Part shown: positions 34,236 through 43,535 of the stretch, piece after piece
Numbering within the stretch: position 1 is the stretch's first letter
Layout: every line of letters begins with the position of its first letter
Assembly: GCA_964390005.1 (NCBI GenBank)
Contig: CAYMGM010000001.1
Location: 248,001 to 312,000, forward strand
Direction of reading: 5' to 3'
DNA length: 64,000 nt
Origin: CAYMGM01 sp964390005
GTDB taxonomy: Bacteria > Pseudomonadota > Alphaproteobacteria > UBA9219
Translations under genes and position numbers: made by a program
The notes under the pieces: generated by a model
Databases searched by the model: none
What the model was told of the DNA's origin: nothing
The model's input: only the letters and a program-made list of their open reading frames with translations

Positions 34236-36767
34236 TTATTTTTTGCCTTCGTCAAAAACTTCTTTCACCTTGCCCGCCAACTGCTTCAACGTAAACGGCT
34301 TGCCAAGGAAGTGAATGACCTCGCCCGAGGTGAACTGCTCACGCAGACGATCTTCGGTATAGCCCGAGACAAAAACCACTTTCATCTCCGGCCAACGCTC
34401 TTTCAAATGTTTGTAAAGCGTGGGGCCATCCATTTGCGGCATGACAACGTCGGTGATGGTCAAATCGATATTCTCGCCTTCGCGGCTCAAATGCGCCAAA
34501 GCCTCTTCGCCGCTGCGGGCTTCAAGCACGTTGTACCCCTTGTTGCGCAGCGCGCGGGCCGAGAAAATACGCACGGCATCTTCGTCTTCGACCAAAAGAA
34601 TGGTGCCAGCGCCGGTTAAATCGGGGCCCGGTTTTTCGTCGCGCGGATCTTCGGTGTTGCTGACAATGCGCAACTGGTTGTCTTCGCGAACGATGGGGAT
34701 ATAGACGATAAAGGTTGAGCCCGAGCCCACCTTGCTTTCGACATTGATAAAGCCGCCGGTCTGGCGCACGACGCCGTAAACCGTGGAAAGGCCAAGGCCT
34801 GTGCCCGATCCAATTTCCTTGGTCGAGAAAAACGGCTCAAAAATGCGGCTAAGATTTTCCGGCGGAATACCGCAACCTTGGTCTGCCACCTCGATCGAGA
34901 CGTAATCGCCAGGAGGCATTTCGTCCTGCCCGCGAATGATGGCGCGTTCTTGTTGCACGTTGCGCGTCCGAATGGTGATGGTCCCGCCCTGTGGCATGGC
35001 GTCGCGTGCGTTGACGACAAGATTGATGATGACTTGCTCAAGCTGGCCTTGATCGACTTTGACCAGCCCCAAATCACGGCCATGAATGACATCCAGCTGA
35101 ATTTGCGCGCCAATCAAGCGCCGCAAAAGATTGGTCAGCTCGGACATCACATCGGCAAGATTCAATACTTTTGGCTGCAAGGTCTGCTGGCGCGAAAAAG
35201 CCAGCAATTGGCGAACCAGATTGGCCGCGCGATTGCCGTTTTGCTTGATCTGCATGATGTCCGAGAAGCTTTGATCGCCCGGTTTGTGGCGCTGAAGCAA
35301 AAGATCGCAAAAGCCGATCATGGCCGTGAGCAGATTGTTGAAATCGTGCGCGATCCCGCCCGCCAACTGGCCGATGGCTTGCATTTTCTGCGATTGGGCA
35401 AATTGGACTTCTAGCTTTTTCTGCTCGGTCACGTCGATGAAATAAAGCATCAAGCCTTGCTCGGTCGGCGGCTCGCCATGCGATCCCGACGCGCCAAAGC
35501 GCTTGGCAAAGACGTGAACGACGATGGTGTGATCGGCGTCGATATGAAGCTCAAGCGGTTTCAAAAGATCGCTGCCCGCCATCACTTGCTCTAAGCTTGT
35601 TCCGGCAGCTTCTTTTTCCGGCTGGGCGACCAGATCGACCAACGGCAAATTGATAACGGCTTCGCGCGGGCGGCGCGCAATGGTTTGGAAGGCTTGGTTG
35701 CATTCCATCACAACCATACGGGCATCTAAAAGCAAAATGCCAATGGGCGCTTCGGCGAACAAACGTTGAAAACGATATTCCGACAGGGACAAAGCCATCT
35801 GCCATTCGCGCTCGGGCGACAAATCGCGCACGATCGAGCGTGTGCGCAGCGTCTTGCCGTCTTCGCTGGCGACAACCGTTTGCGTAATGGCAGCGGGGAA
35901 CAACTTGCCATCGCGGCGGCGCATGACAACTTCGCCGCGCAGTTCGCCCTGCGGTCCGCTGGCAATCGCGTACGAAGCAACGCCTTTCGGCGCATCGTTT
36001 AAAACATCGTGCAGACGGACATCGCCCTTGACCAATTCGTCGGGCGTAACTTGCAGCCACGTGGCCAGCGTGTGGTTGACGAACTTAAACCGCCCGTGCT
36101 GATCGACCGAATAAATGCCAACCGGCGCATAGGCCATAAAATCCAACAACTTGTTCTGTTCGTCACGCATGGCTTTTTCCATGCGGCGACGTTCGCTGAT
36201 GTCTTCAAAGCGCCAATGGAAATAACGACGCCCCCCTTCGATGGGGCGCGCCACAATGCGCCGCCATTCGACAATGCGGCTGCCGCGCATAATCGGCAGA
36301 TCGGCGATAACAGATTGCCCGCGATAAAGATTGTCTTTGATTTGCGCAAACTTAGTGGCCCCTTCGGGGGTGCTGCCAAAACGGGCTTCCAAAGCGGGGA
36401 TCGCGCCGCTTGTTCCCATGTCGATCCAACCGCGAAAAGCGCGGCTTGCCAAAACAACGTTACCGCCTTGATCGGTAATCAGTTGCGGCGTCAGAACGCT
36501 GTGAAAAGATTCGCGCAGCAAGGCTTCTTCGCCTTCGACTTTGCTGGCTGGCATTTGGCTTGCCGCCAAAAGGCGTAAGGAAATCCATAAAGCCCCGAAA
36601 AAGGCCAGAATGGAAAGGGCAAGCCCGCTGGCGCCATCCAGCGCAAGGGCGGCCACAAGTCCCATCAGGAACAAGATCAAAAGCAGGGCAAGCGGGCGAA
36701 CGAATGGCGACGCGCCATGCGAAACGTCAGTTGAGAACAAGGCCACAAGGTTTTTAAAAGCAGACAT
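34236..36767 (-). CDS. cckA: CckA cell-cycle hybrid histidine kinase
   Basis: 843 residues from ATG 36767; an in-frame GTG at 36836 is possible. Two N-terminal TM helices lead to three PAS-like domains (about 90-190, 205-310, 330-440). HisKA contains QLAGGIAHDFNNLLTAMIGF (His474), a near-exact CckA signature with LQRHKPGDQSFSDIMQIKQN. The HATPase has INLVVNARDAMPQGG, DQGCGIP and GTGLGLSTVYGVV. The receiver has LTITDVVMPQMDG (Asp773). CckA phosphorylates CtrA through ChpT and acts as a phosphatase when bound to c-di-GMP. It is convergent with the EPS operon, and no ctrA or chpT is in view. Confidence 0.95.
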   Translation of the reverse strand: MSAFKNLVALFSTDVSHGASPFVRPLALLLILFLMGLVAALALDGASGLALSILAFFGALWISLRLLAASQMPASKVEGEEALLRESFHSVLTPQLITDQGGNVVLASRAFRGWIDMGTSGAIPALEARFGSTPEGATKFAQIKDNLYRGQSVIADLPIMRGSRIVEWRRIVARPIEGGRRYFHWRFEDISERRRMEKAMRDEQNKLLDFMAYAPVGIYSVDQHGRFKFVNHTLATWLQVTPDELVKGDVRLHDVLNDAPKGVASYAIASGPQGELRGEVVMRRRDGKLFPAAITQTVVASEDGKTLRTRSIVRDLSPEREWQMALSLSEYRFQRLFAEAPIGILLLDARMVVMECNQAFQTIARRPREAVINLPLVDLVAQPEKEAAGTSLEQVMAGSDLLKPLELHIDADHTIVVHVFAKRFGASGSHGEPPTEQGLMLYFIDVTEQKKLEVQFAQSQKMQAIGQLAGGIAHDFNNLLTAMIGFCDLLLQRHKPGDQSFSDIMQIKQNGNRAANLVRQLLAFSRQQTLQPKVLNLADVMSELTNLLRRLIGAQIQLDVIHGRDLGLVKVDQGQLEQVIINLVVNARDAMPQGGTITIRTRNVQQERAIIRGQDEMPPGDYVSIEVADQGCGIPPENLSRIFEPFFSTKEIGSGTGLGLSTVYGVVRQTGGFINVESKVGSGSTFIVYIPIVREDNQLRIVSNTEDPRDEKPGPDLTGAGTILLVEDEDAVRIFSARALRNKGYNVLEARSGEEALAHLSREGENIDLTITDVVMPQMDGPTLYKHLKERWPEMKVVFVSGYTEDRLREQFTSGEVIHFLGKPFTLKQLAGKVKEVFDEGKK

Positions 36768-36870
36768 CACAAAGCAATTCAAACGGTCAAGAAGGGCAAA
36801 GACAGTCCGAGCCGAATCGAGAATCCTCGATGGCACGGCGCTTTCCCTTCATGCGACAGGAAAGGTATTT

Positions 36871-36908
36871 AAGAGGTTAACGTTTGAGGTAAACGTCTCT
36901 TTTTTTTC
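36871..36908 (+). terminator. Candidate hairpin with T8 tract
   Basis: AACGTTT-GAGGT-AAACGT with outer AGAG/CTCT pairing is followed by eight T on the plus strand. It lies between infA and cckA, both on the minus strand, so a plus-strand terminator here would act on antisense transcription. It could instead be a fortuitous hairpin. Confidence 0.3.
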
Positions 36909-36928
36909 AATGATGAAAAAGAGATCGT

Positions 36929-37147
36929 TTATTTGTGGCGGAACGTGATCCGGCCTTTGCTGAGGTCGTAAGGCGTCATTTCGACGTTGACCTTGTCGCC
37001 CACAAGAACGCGAATGCGGTTTTTCCGCATTTTCCCTGACGTATGCGCCAGAATTTCATGACCGTTCACCAGCGTGACGCGGAACATGGCGTTGGGTAGA
37101 AGCTCGGAAACCGTGCCTTCGAACTCAAGAAGATCTTCTTTAGACAT
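36929..37147 (-). CDS. infA: Translation initiation factor IF-1
   Basis: 72 residues, exactly the usual length: MSKEDLLEFEGTVSELLPNA, FRVTLVNGHEILAHTSGKMR and the OB-fold ending GRITFRHK. It binds the ribosomal A site during initiation. ATG 37147 is chosen over an upstream in-frame codon because the family begins at this Met and AAAGGG lies upstream. It is monocistronic and divergent from the acyltransferase gene. Confidence 0.97.
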   Translation of the reverse strand: MSKEDLLEFEGTVSELLPNAMFRVTLVNGHEILAHTSGKMRKNRIRVLVGDKVNVEMTPYDLSKGRITFRHK

Positions 37148-37388
37148 AAAAAAACACACCCTTTCGTGATGATGGCGGAACATGCCCTCTTCCGTCTCCC
37201 GCGTCAAGGGCGCATTCTGTTCGATTGGCTTTGGGCTGAAAGAAAAAGGCTATCCCATTGTAATAAATGATATTTATCATTTTTCGTGGGAGTCCCCTTC
37301 GCCAGGCTATTATCTTAAGAGAGCTTGTCTAAAGCTTGTTTTGGCTTTATTGGCTTTGACGTCCAACAAAAGTCCCGAGGGTTTTTCT

Positions 37389-39263
37389 TTGTCTGCCACC
37401 ACATCTTCCCGTTATAGCCCGTCGATCGATGGGCTGCGCGCCGTCGCCGTTTTGCTGGTTTTGGGCGTGCATGTTTTCCCCGAATGGGTCAAAGGCGGCT
37501 TTGTTGGCGTCGATATCTTTTTTGTGATTTCAGGCTATTTGATTTCTGGCCTTTTATTTAAAGACCTTGCTCAAGACCGTTTCAGCCTGCGCCATTTTTA
37601 TGCGCGGCGCATACGCCGCATTTTCCCCGCGCTATCGGTCGTTTTGCTGGCCTGTCTGGGTATCGGTGGGTTTCTTTTGACCCCACAAGAATATCAAGAG
37701 CTTGGTAAACATGTCGCTGGCGGCGCGGGGTTTATTGCCAACCTTCTTCTGTGGCAGGAAGCGGGCTATTTCGATGGGGCGGCCAAGACCAAGGTTCTCT
37801 TGCACCTATGGTCGCTGGGGATTGAAGAGCAGTTTTATATCTTCTGGCCACTTTTGCTTTTTGTGACCCGCAAAGGCCGCCGCCGGATTCCACTGACGCT
37901 GGGCGCGGTTATTGTCTTTTCATTCGTTTTCAACGTTGTATGGATTCATAAAGATTCCGTCGCCACTTTTTATGCGCCTTTGACGCGCGTGTGGGAATTG
38001 GCGCTGGGCGGCTTTCTGGCGTGGGGCCTGCGATATGATCAAGGCGGCCCCCATCCGAAACGGCAGGCTTGGTGCCAAATCTTTGGCCTTGTTCTTCTTT
38101 CGGCGGCTGTTGCGCTTCTTGATGAAAAAAGCTTGTTTCCGGGCTGGTGGGCTTTGTTGCCGACTTTGGGCGCGATGGCCATCATTGCCGCGGGCGATGG
38201 CGCTTGGTTCAATCGCTGGGTTTTATCCAATCCTCTTGCGGTCGGAATCGGCGTGATCAGCTATCCCTTGTATTTGTGGCATTGGCCGCTGCTTGTTTTT
38301 GCACGGCAAAGCCAACTGGATATCACAAGCCCGGGGGTTCGCCTGTCTTTGGTTGGCGCTAGTTTTGTTTTGGCGACCCTAACCTACTTTCTCGTTGAAA
38401 AGCCTATTCGGTTTGGTCGTTCCTATCCGCGCGCGCGCGTGATTGGGCTTGCTTGCGTTATGGCCGTTATTGGCTTGACCGGTCTGGGCCTTTATCAAAA
38501 CGGCGGCGCGCCAGGGCGTTTTTCGCCCGCTTTGCAAAAAATTCTAACCTATCGTTATGATAGCGCGGCGGGTTATCTTGAAGGACAATGCTTTCTCAAA
38601 GAAAACAAGGACTCGACCTTTGGTAAGTGCCATTTTGGCCTAACCGATCCTAAGGCACCTTCGCTGTTTTTGTGGGGGGATTCTCATGCGGCGCATTTAA
38701 TTCCGGGCTTGCTGGCCTTGCGCGCCCCAAACAGCCGCCTTTCCTTTTATACGGCGGGCGGTTGCCCACCGATCTTGGATTACGATGTCAAAGACCGCCC
38801 CAACTGCTTGGCCATCAACCATGACGTTTGGGAGCGTTTGCGTGCCGAAAAACCGCACCAAGTGATTTTAGCTGCCGTTTGGGGCAATCATCGCTGGAAG
38901 GCTTTGGGCGAGACGATTGCACGCCTCAAAGAAAGTGGCGTGCCACAGATCGTTGTTGTGGGGCAAGTCCCGATTTGGATCGATAGCCTGCCGAAAGGGA
39001 TTTTCCGTTTTGCACGCCAGCATCCGAAAGCCTCCCTCCCCGTTCGCCTGAAAAAGCAAGTCAGCGACGGCAGCGGTCTCGACAGTGAGATGAAGGCTTT
39101 TGTCGAAAAAGCAGGCGCTGTTTACGTCTCGCCGTGGGAAATCCTGTGTAATCAGGATGGCTGTCAAACAGGCGTCGATCAAGGCGAGATCTTAGCTTGG
39201 GATTACGGCCACTTCACGCTGACAGGATCAAAAATCATTGTCCAGCAGCTGCCAGCGCCTTAG
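37389..39263 (+). CDS. OafA/YrhL-type membrane acyltransferase with C-terminal SGNH domain
   Basis: 624 residues from TTG 37389, which has GAGGG 8 bases upstream and precedes the family start RYSPSIDGLRAVAVLLVLGV. An ATG at 37182 would add 69 residues without family character and run into the infA promoter. Ten or so TM helices form acyltransferase-3: VGVDIFFVISGYLISG, FYARRIRRIFPAL, LLHLWSLGIEEQFYIFWP. The periplasmic SGNH domain starts LFLWGDSHAAHLIPG (catalytic Ser). Such proteins O-acetylate surface polysaccharide or peptidoglycan, so this one may decorate the EPS made upstream. A final DYGHFTLTGSK supplies the catalytic Asp-His. Confidence 0.88.
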   Translation: MSATTSSRYSPSIDGLRAVAVLLVLGVHVFPEWVKGGFVGVDIFFVISGYLISGLLFKDLAQDRFSLRHFYARRIRRIFPALSVVLLACLGIGGFLLTPQEYQELGKHVAGGAGFIANLLLWQEAGYFDGAAKTKVLLHLWSLGIEEQFYIFWPLLLFVTRKGRRRIPLTLGAVIVFSFVFNVVWIHKDSVATFYAPLTRVWELALGGFLAWGLRYDQGGPHPKRQAWCQIFGLVLLSAAVALLDEKSLFPGWWALLPTLGAMAIIAAGDGAWFNRWVLSNPLAVGIGVISYPLYLWHWPLLVFARQSQLDITSPGVRLSLVGASFVLATLTYFLVEKPIRFGRSYPRARVIGLACVMAVIGLTGLGLYQNGGAPGRFSPALQKILTYRYDSAAGYLEGQCFLKENKDSTFGKCHFGLTDPKAPSLFLWGDSHAAHLIPGLLALRAPNSRLSFYTAGGCPPILDYDVKDRPNCLAINHDVWERLRAEKPHQVILAAVWGNHRWKALGETIARLKESGVPQIVVVGQVPIWIDSLPKGIFRFARQHPKASLPVRLKKQVSDGSGLDSEMKAFVEKAGAVYVSPWEILCNQDGCQTGVDQGEILAWDYGHFTLTGSKIIVQQLPAP

Positions 39264-39267
39264 ATTT

Positions 39268-39735
39268 TTAGATCTGATGCTGCGGCAGACACGTGGTGGG
39301 CCAAGGATCGCCGTAATCGGCCAGGCGTAGCTGCCAAGTGCCGACGCCCAAACGCAGCGCCGTTCCGCCAGCAAAAGTAAAAGTCATGATATTGTTTTGC
39401 AACGATACGGCCAAAAGATCCAGCATCCCGTTGCAAGGATCGTCTTTGGCCGATGTTTGCGGCCATTGATGCTGTTCGATCGTACGGACATCGTCGATTT
39501 CGACCGCACAATGAACGCGCGCGTATATAAGCTGTTCAGGGCCGTCTTCGTCGGCTTCGCATGAATCCGGCGCTTGGTCCCAGCAAAAACGATGCACAAT
39601 CATAATCAAGCGGCCCGCCGCCGGATCAAAGCCGATATCTTGAACCGGGACAATGGCGTCTTGCAAAATCGCGCCGACAATGTCCAGATCTTCCGCATCG
39701 GCGGCGCGGAGCCGCAAAGGGCCCGCGTCGGTCAT
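39268..39735 (-). CDS. DUF2948 family protein
   Basis: 155 residues: LRLRAADAEDLDIVGAILQD, AGRLIMIVHRFCWD and MLDLLAVSLQNNIMTFTFAG with a C-terminal LRLGVGTWQLRLADYGDPWP. This matches the alphaproteobacterial DUF2948 family, of unknown function, which commonly sits next to murA. Here it overlaps the murA stop by 4 bp, so it is co-transcribed. There is no signal peptide or catalytic motif. It converges with the acyltransferase gene across 4 bp. Confidence 0.8.
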   Translation of the reverse strand: MTDAGPLRLRAADAEDLDIVGAILQDAIVPVQDIGFDPAAGRLIMIVHRFCWDQAPDSCEADEDGPEQLIYARVHCAVEIDDVRTIEQHQWPQTSAKDDPCNGMLDLLAVSLQNNIMTFTFAGGTALRLGVGTWQLRLADYGDPWPTTCLPQHQI

Positions 39736-41033
39736 GCCGCTTCCTTGATACCGCGCACGCGCTCGATCTTTGCGCCGCAGGCTCCCAGCTTTTCCTCAAG
39801 CCGTTCATAGCCGCGGTCTAGGTGGTAGATGCGCGATAGGATCGTCTCGCCTTCGGCCATCAAACCCGCGATCACCAATGACATGGATGCGCGCAAATCC
39901 GTTGCCATCACGGGTGCGCCTTTTAAGCGGGCTTTGCCGCGGATCAGGGCCGAGGCGTTGTGAACCGTAATATCCGCGCCCATACGCGCCAGTTCGGGCA
40001 CGTGCATAAAGCGGTTTTCAAAAATCGTCTCGGTCATCATGGCCGCGCCCTCTGCCGTGCACATCAGCGCCATCATTTGCGCTTGGAGGTCGGTGGGGAA
40101 GCCGGGGAACGGCTCGGTCATGACATCCGTGCCTTTAACGCGCTCGCCAAGGCGGCGTACCATCAAGCCGGATTCCGTTTTTTCGATTTCGATCCCAGCC
40201 TCGCGCAGGCGGCGGCATGGCGTTTGAAGGTGCGTTGTATCCGCGCCAACCAATTCAACCGCGCCCCCTGTGACGCCAACGGCCATCATGAACGATCCCG
40301 TTTCAATGCGGTCGGGGATCACGCGGTGGCTGGCGCCGTGCAGGCGGTCTTTGCCGCGAACGGTGATCTTATCGGTGCCGATGCCTTCGATCTCGGCCCC
40401 CATCGCGACAAGGCAGTTGGCCAGATCGACGACTTCGGGCTCACGTGCGGCGTTCAAAATCACCGTCTCGCCTTTGGCCAGGGCGGCAGCCATCAGGATG
40501 TTTTCGGTTCCTGTGACGGTGACGGTCGGAAAATCAATCTCAGCGCCTTGCAGCCCGCCGGGCGCTTTGGCGACAATATAGCCGCCTTCGATAACAATCT
40601 CGGCCCCCATCGCACGCAGGGCGTTGATATGAAAATCAACGGGCCGGGTTCCAATGGCGCAGCCGCCGGGTAGCGAGACTTTGGCTTCGCGGCACCGCGC
40701 CAGCAAAGGCCCCAAGACCAAGATACTGGCGCGCATTTTGCGGACCAAATCATACGGCGCGGTGGTGTTGGTGATATTCTGTGCCTTCAGCTCCATCGTG
40801 CAGCCAACGGTGCTGGCGGCGCTGGCTTGGCCATCGAGATTGATTTGCGTGCCGTGCTGCGACAATAAATTGCCCATGGTCGCAATGTCGGCCAATTTGG
40901 GCACGTTCGACAGGATCAAACCTTCGTCCGTCAAAAGGCTGGCGGTCAAAAGCGGCAGGGCCGCGTTTTTCGCGCCGCTGATCGTGATTTTGCCCTGAAG
41001 CGGCGTGCCGCCCGTGATGCGCATTTGGTCCAT
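39732..41033 (-). CDS. murA: UDP-N-acetylglucosamine 1-carboxyvinyltransferase MurA
   Basis: 433 residues, a two-domain EPT fold. N-terminal ITGGTPLQGKITISGAKNAA contains the conserved Lys-Asn pair. The active-site loop KVSLPGGCAIGTRPVD carries the PEP-reactive Cys targeted by fosfomycin. AEGAAMMTETIFENRFMHV and LRASMSLVIAGLMAEG are further signatures. It performs the first committed step of peptidoglycan synthesis, using the UDP-GlcNAc that GlmU supplies. The Cys implies intrinsic fosfomycin sensitivity unless other factors intervene. Confidence 0.97.
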   Translation of the reverse strand: MDQMRITGGTPLQGKITISGAKNAALPLLTASLLTDEGLILSNVPKLADIATMGNLLSQHGTQINLDGQASAASTVGCTMELKAQNITNTTAPYDLVRKMRASILVLGPLLARCREAKVSLPGGCAIGTRPVDFHINALRAMGAEIVIEGGYIVAKAPGGLQGAEIDFPTVTVTGTENILMAAALAKGETVILNAAREPEVVDLANCLVAMGAEIEGIGTDKITVRGKDRLHGASHRVIPDRIETGSFMMAVGVTGGAVELVGADTTHLQTPCRRLREAGIEIEKTESGLMVRRLGERVKGTDVMTEPFPGFPTDLQAQMMALMCTAEGAAMMTETIFENRFMHVPELARMGADITVHNASALIRGKARLKGAPVMATDLRASMSLVIAGLMAEGETILSRIYHLDRGYERLEEKLGACGAKIERVRGIKEAA

Positions 41034-41036
41034 GAT

Positions 41037-41606
41037 TTAATCCTTATTTTTTTCCATACGCGGCAAGGTGACGCCTTGCTGCCCCATATATTTGCCGCCC
41101 TTGTCAGCGTACGAGGTCTCGCAAGGGCCATCGCCTTTCAGGAACAGGAACTGGCAAACGCCTTCGTTGGCATAAACGCGGGCCGGCAAAGGCGTGGTGT
41201 TCGAAATCTCAAGCGTCACATGGCCTTCCCATTCGGGCTCAAGCGGGGTGACATTGACGATCAAGCCGCAACGCGCATAAGTGGATTTGCCAAGGCAGAT
41301 CACCAAAATGTCGCGCGGGATCTTAAAATACTCAACCGTGCGGGCCAACGCGAAGGAATTGGGCGGGATCACACAGACGTCTGTCTTGCGATCGACAAAG
41401 CTCGAGCCCGAGAAGTTTTTCGGATCGACGATAGCGTTATCGACGTTTGTAAAGATCTTGAACTCGTCCGCGAGACGCGCGTCATAACCATAAGACGACA
41501 GGCCATAAGAGATGACGCCTTCGCGTTTTTGCTTTTCGACAAAGGGCGCGATCATATCTTTTGTCAGGGCCGTTTCGCGAATCCAAGTATCGGGCATTAC
41601 GGGCAT
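41037..41606 (-). CDS. dcd: dCTP deaminase
   Basis: 189 residues, trimer-forming Dcd fold: GLSSYGYDARLADEFKIF, FALARTVEYFKIPRDI, LGKSTYARCGLIVNVTPLEP and the catalytic Glu in EGHVTLEISNTT. It converts dCTP to dUTP for dTTP synthesis. Start ATG 41606 has AAAGGA 8 bases upstream; a second ATG at 41597 forms a TAATG junction with the small upstream ORF. It is followed by murA after 3 bp, so the small ORF, dcd, murA and the DUF2948 gene probably form one transcript. Confidence 0.95.
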   Translation of the reverse strand: MPVMPDTWIRETALTKDMIAPFVEKQKREGVISYGLSSYGYDARLADEFKIFTNVDNAIVDPKNFSGSSFVDRKTDVCVIPPNSFALARTVEYFKIPRDILVICLGKSTYARCGLIVNVTPLEPEWEGHVTLEISNTTPLPARVYANEGVCQFLFLKGDGPCETSYADKGGKYMGQQGVTLPRMEKNKD

Positions 41607-41776
41607 TGAGGCGGTCCTTTAGCAGGTTGTTGCGTTGGGTCGGTTTCGTGCAAGGCAGCGGTGCGCGCCTTGATCTGTTCTTTGCGTTTGATCAAGTTCT
41701 CGCGCAGCGCGGCGGCAAGTTTTTCTTCGCGCGCGGCGGCGCTGTCGATGGTTTTCTTTTTCTGTGATTCATCCAT
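41597..41776 (-). CDS. Small charged helical protein upstream of dcd
   Basis: 59 residues: MDESQKKKTIDSAAAREEKL, then AAALRENLIKRKEQIKARTA, ending in a Gln/Pro-rich tail. It is a single predicted amphipathic helix rich in Lys, Arg, Glu and Ala. The AAREEKLAAALRENLxxRK pattern resembles small conserved alphaproteobacterial proteins of unknown function. The stop codon lies inside the first codons of dcd, consistent with translational coupling. The ribosome binding site (AAGG) is close to the ATG, which lowers confidence. Confidence 0.55.
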   Translation of the reverse strand: MDESQKKKTIDSAAAREEKLAAALRENLIKRKEQIKARTAALHETDPTQQPAKGPPQCP

Positions 41777-41922
41777 GGCCTTAATGGCTTAGCCTATTCC
41801 CCGCCCGATCTCAACAGATGGATCGTTCCGGGCGGCAGGGAAAAGCTGGAAGGGCCTTTAAGAGAAAGTATATCTTTCCCCCATCGCATGCTAACTTGTT
41901 GTCTATTCAATAACTTTGGTTA

Positions 41923-42894
41923 ATGGAATTTTTGATGTCTGTGCTTTATTGGAACCGTTTTTGGCGACCGCTGACGACGTTGGGGCAAAAAACGCTCGCT
42001 TACAAGCAAACGTCGATGAAAAGGGACAAAGCCTGGCACCGCGTTAACCGGTCTTGGCGGCCAGCTGCCCTTCTTTGGGGCACTGGGCTTGTTGTCGCGG
42101 CTGTTGCCAGCTTTGTGACAAAAGCCCCCCAAACACCCGTGACGGTTGAAAATCTGCTGCGTGTGAGCGAGGCTCTTGTCCCCACATTTGCTACCAATGC
42201 TTTCTTTGCGACGGGGGTAGCGATGGGGGTTTGGGGACAGGTCAGAAATAGGGCCTATAAAGAGTATGCGCGCCATCGAGAGGCTCTTAATCCGCTTCGA
42301 AATGAATGTGTGGCGGCTTTGGCAGATGTTGCGGGTCTTTATCCTGACATGCATCCTCAGCAGATTGTCGATCTCGCGCTGGCGCGGGCCGAGGCCGATC
42401 GAACCGACGCCGACGTTCAAAAAAAGAAAAAAGACCTTCGCGAAGGCAAAGAAGAAAAGCATTCCTTAGGCCGTCTTACTCTTGCTGGCATTGCGACAGG
42501 AGCTGTCGCGACGGCCCTGCCCTATTTCTTCCCAGCTTTTGCGCCCGTTTTTACGGCTGTGGCTTCGCTGTGTAACTTGACGACGCTCGGCATGGCGGTT
42601 CTTTGGGGCGGCAGCCATTTCTGGGTTAAGCATGTGCGCACAGGCCTTAAACAGGCGACGCACACGCAACAAACGGCCCAAAAATATCTTCGCGAACAGA
42701 TCCGAAGAATGGACGTCATTCCTTCGGTGCAAAACACGCCGTACGCCAAAGCAGGCCTTGAGCCTTTTCTTGATTGGAATGATGCCGCGCCTGCCGTGGC
42801 GCAAAGGCTGCCTGTTCGGAAACTTGGTAATCATCCGGCGGCTTATATGCGCCGTCGGCGCGGTCTGCGCCCGGCTAGTCCCGCGGTTTCATAA
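41923..42894 (+). CDS. Hypothetical membrane protein
   Basis: 323 residues with no recognised family. Basic N-terminus, then four probable TM helices in two pairs (AALLWGTGLVVAAVASFVT and ALVPTFATNAFFATGVAMGV, then LAGIATGAVATALPYFFPAF and FTAVASLCNLTTLGMAVLW) separated by a charged, coiled-coil-like Lys/Glu/Asp-rich cytoplasmic loop (DADVQKKKKDLREGKEEKH). The C-terminus is very basic (YMRRRRGLRP). ATG 41935 is an equally possible start. Its 3' end overlaps the convergent Fe-S carrier gene by 6 bp. An inner-membrane location is the only inference offered. Confidence 0.7.
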   Translation: MEFLMSVLYWNRFWRPLTTLGQKTLAYKQTSMKRDKAWHRVNRSWRPAALLWGTGLVVAAVASFVTKAPQTPVTVENLLRVSEALVPTFATNAFFATGVAMGVWGQVRNRAYKEYARHREALNPLRNECVAALADVAGLYPDMHPQQIVDLALARAEADRTDADVQKKKKDLREGKEEKHSLGRLTLAGIATGAVATALPYFFPAFAPVFTAVASLCNLTTLGMAVLWGGSHFWVKHVRTGLKQATHTQQTAQKYLREQIRRMDVIPSVQNTPYAKAGLEPFLDWNDAAPAVAQRLPVRKLGNHPAAYMRRRRGLRPASPAVS

Positions 42895-43443
42895 GACCTG
42901 GCGAACTTCCTGAACTTCGGGAATGTAATAGCGCAGCAGTCTTTCAACGCCCATTTTCAGCGTCGCCGTCGCACCGGGGCAGCCCGCGCAAGCGCCGCGC
43001 AGGCGTAAATAGACAATCCCCTCCTCAAAGCGGACAAAGGCGATATCGCCGCCATCTTGGGCAATCGCCGGGCGCACGCGCGTATCTAACAAGTCTTTGA
43101 TTTGAATAACAATAGCGTCGTCGATGGTCGAGCAGGATTCAACGGGCGCGGCCTCATCGGCCAAAATAGGCTGATCGCTGAGAAAATGGTTCATCAGCAC
43201 TTCAAGAACAAGCGGGCGCAGGACATTCCAGTCTTGGCCTTCCAGGCGCGTGACGGTCAGAAAGTCGGGCGCAAGCAGGATATTGTCGATGCCGTCAAGC
43301 TCGAACAAAGCCGCCGCCAAGGGCGAAGCTGACAAATCGTCGCCGCGGGCAAAGGATAAAGCCGCCCTGTCGCCTAAAATCGTGCGGCTGGGCAAGAACT
43401 TCATCGTATGGGGATTGGGCGTGTCTTCGGTTTGGATGAACAT
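42889..43443 (-). CDS. Nfu-type iron-sulfur cluster carrier
   Basis: 184 residues: an N-terminal Nfu_N domain (MFIQTEDTPNPHTMKFLPSR, LFELDGIDNILLAPDFLTVT) and a C-terminal NifU domain with RPAIAQDGGDIAF and the cluster-binding CxxC in LRGACAGCPGATATLKMGVE. This architecture matches mitochondrial NFU1 and alphaproteobacterial NifU-like proteins. It delivers 4Fe-4S clusters to apo-enzymes such as lipoyl synthase. It is divergent from hpnA. Confidence 0.93.
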   Translation of the reverse strand: MFIQTEDTPNPHTMKFLPSRTILGDRAALSFARGDDLSASPLAAALFELDGIDNILLAPDFLTVTRLEGQDWNVLRPLVLEVLMNHFLSDQPILADEAAPVESCSTIDDAIVIQIKDLLDTRVRPAIAQDGGDIAFVRFEEGIVYLRLRGACAGCPGATATLKMGVERLLRYYIPEVQEVRQVL

Positions 43444-43535
43444 GGCTTTCCTCTCTTCCCTTCCCTTATGTGGGCATAAAGAGGCGGCGGGTCAAGTGGT
43501 TTGCGCAAAGCACCAAAGCAGCTTATAAGGGGGGC

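Noticed and set aside
37182..37388. ATG start for the acyltransferase 69 codons upstream
   Set aside because: It would overlap the infA promoter region and adds non-family sequence; TTG 37389 has a good GAGGG site and precedes the family start.
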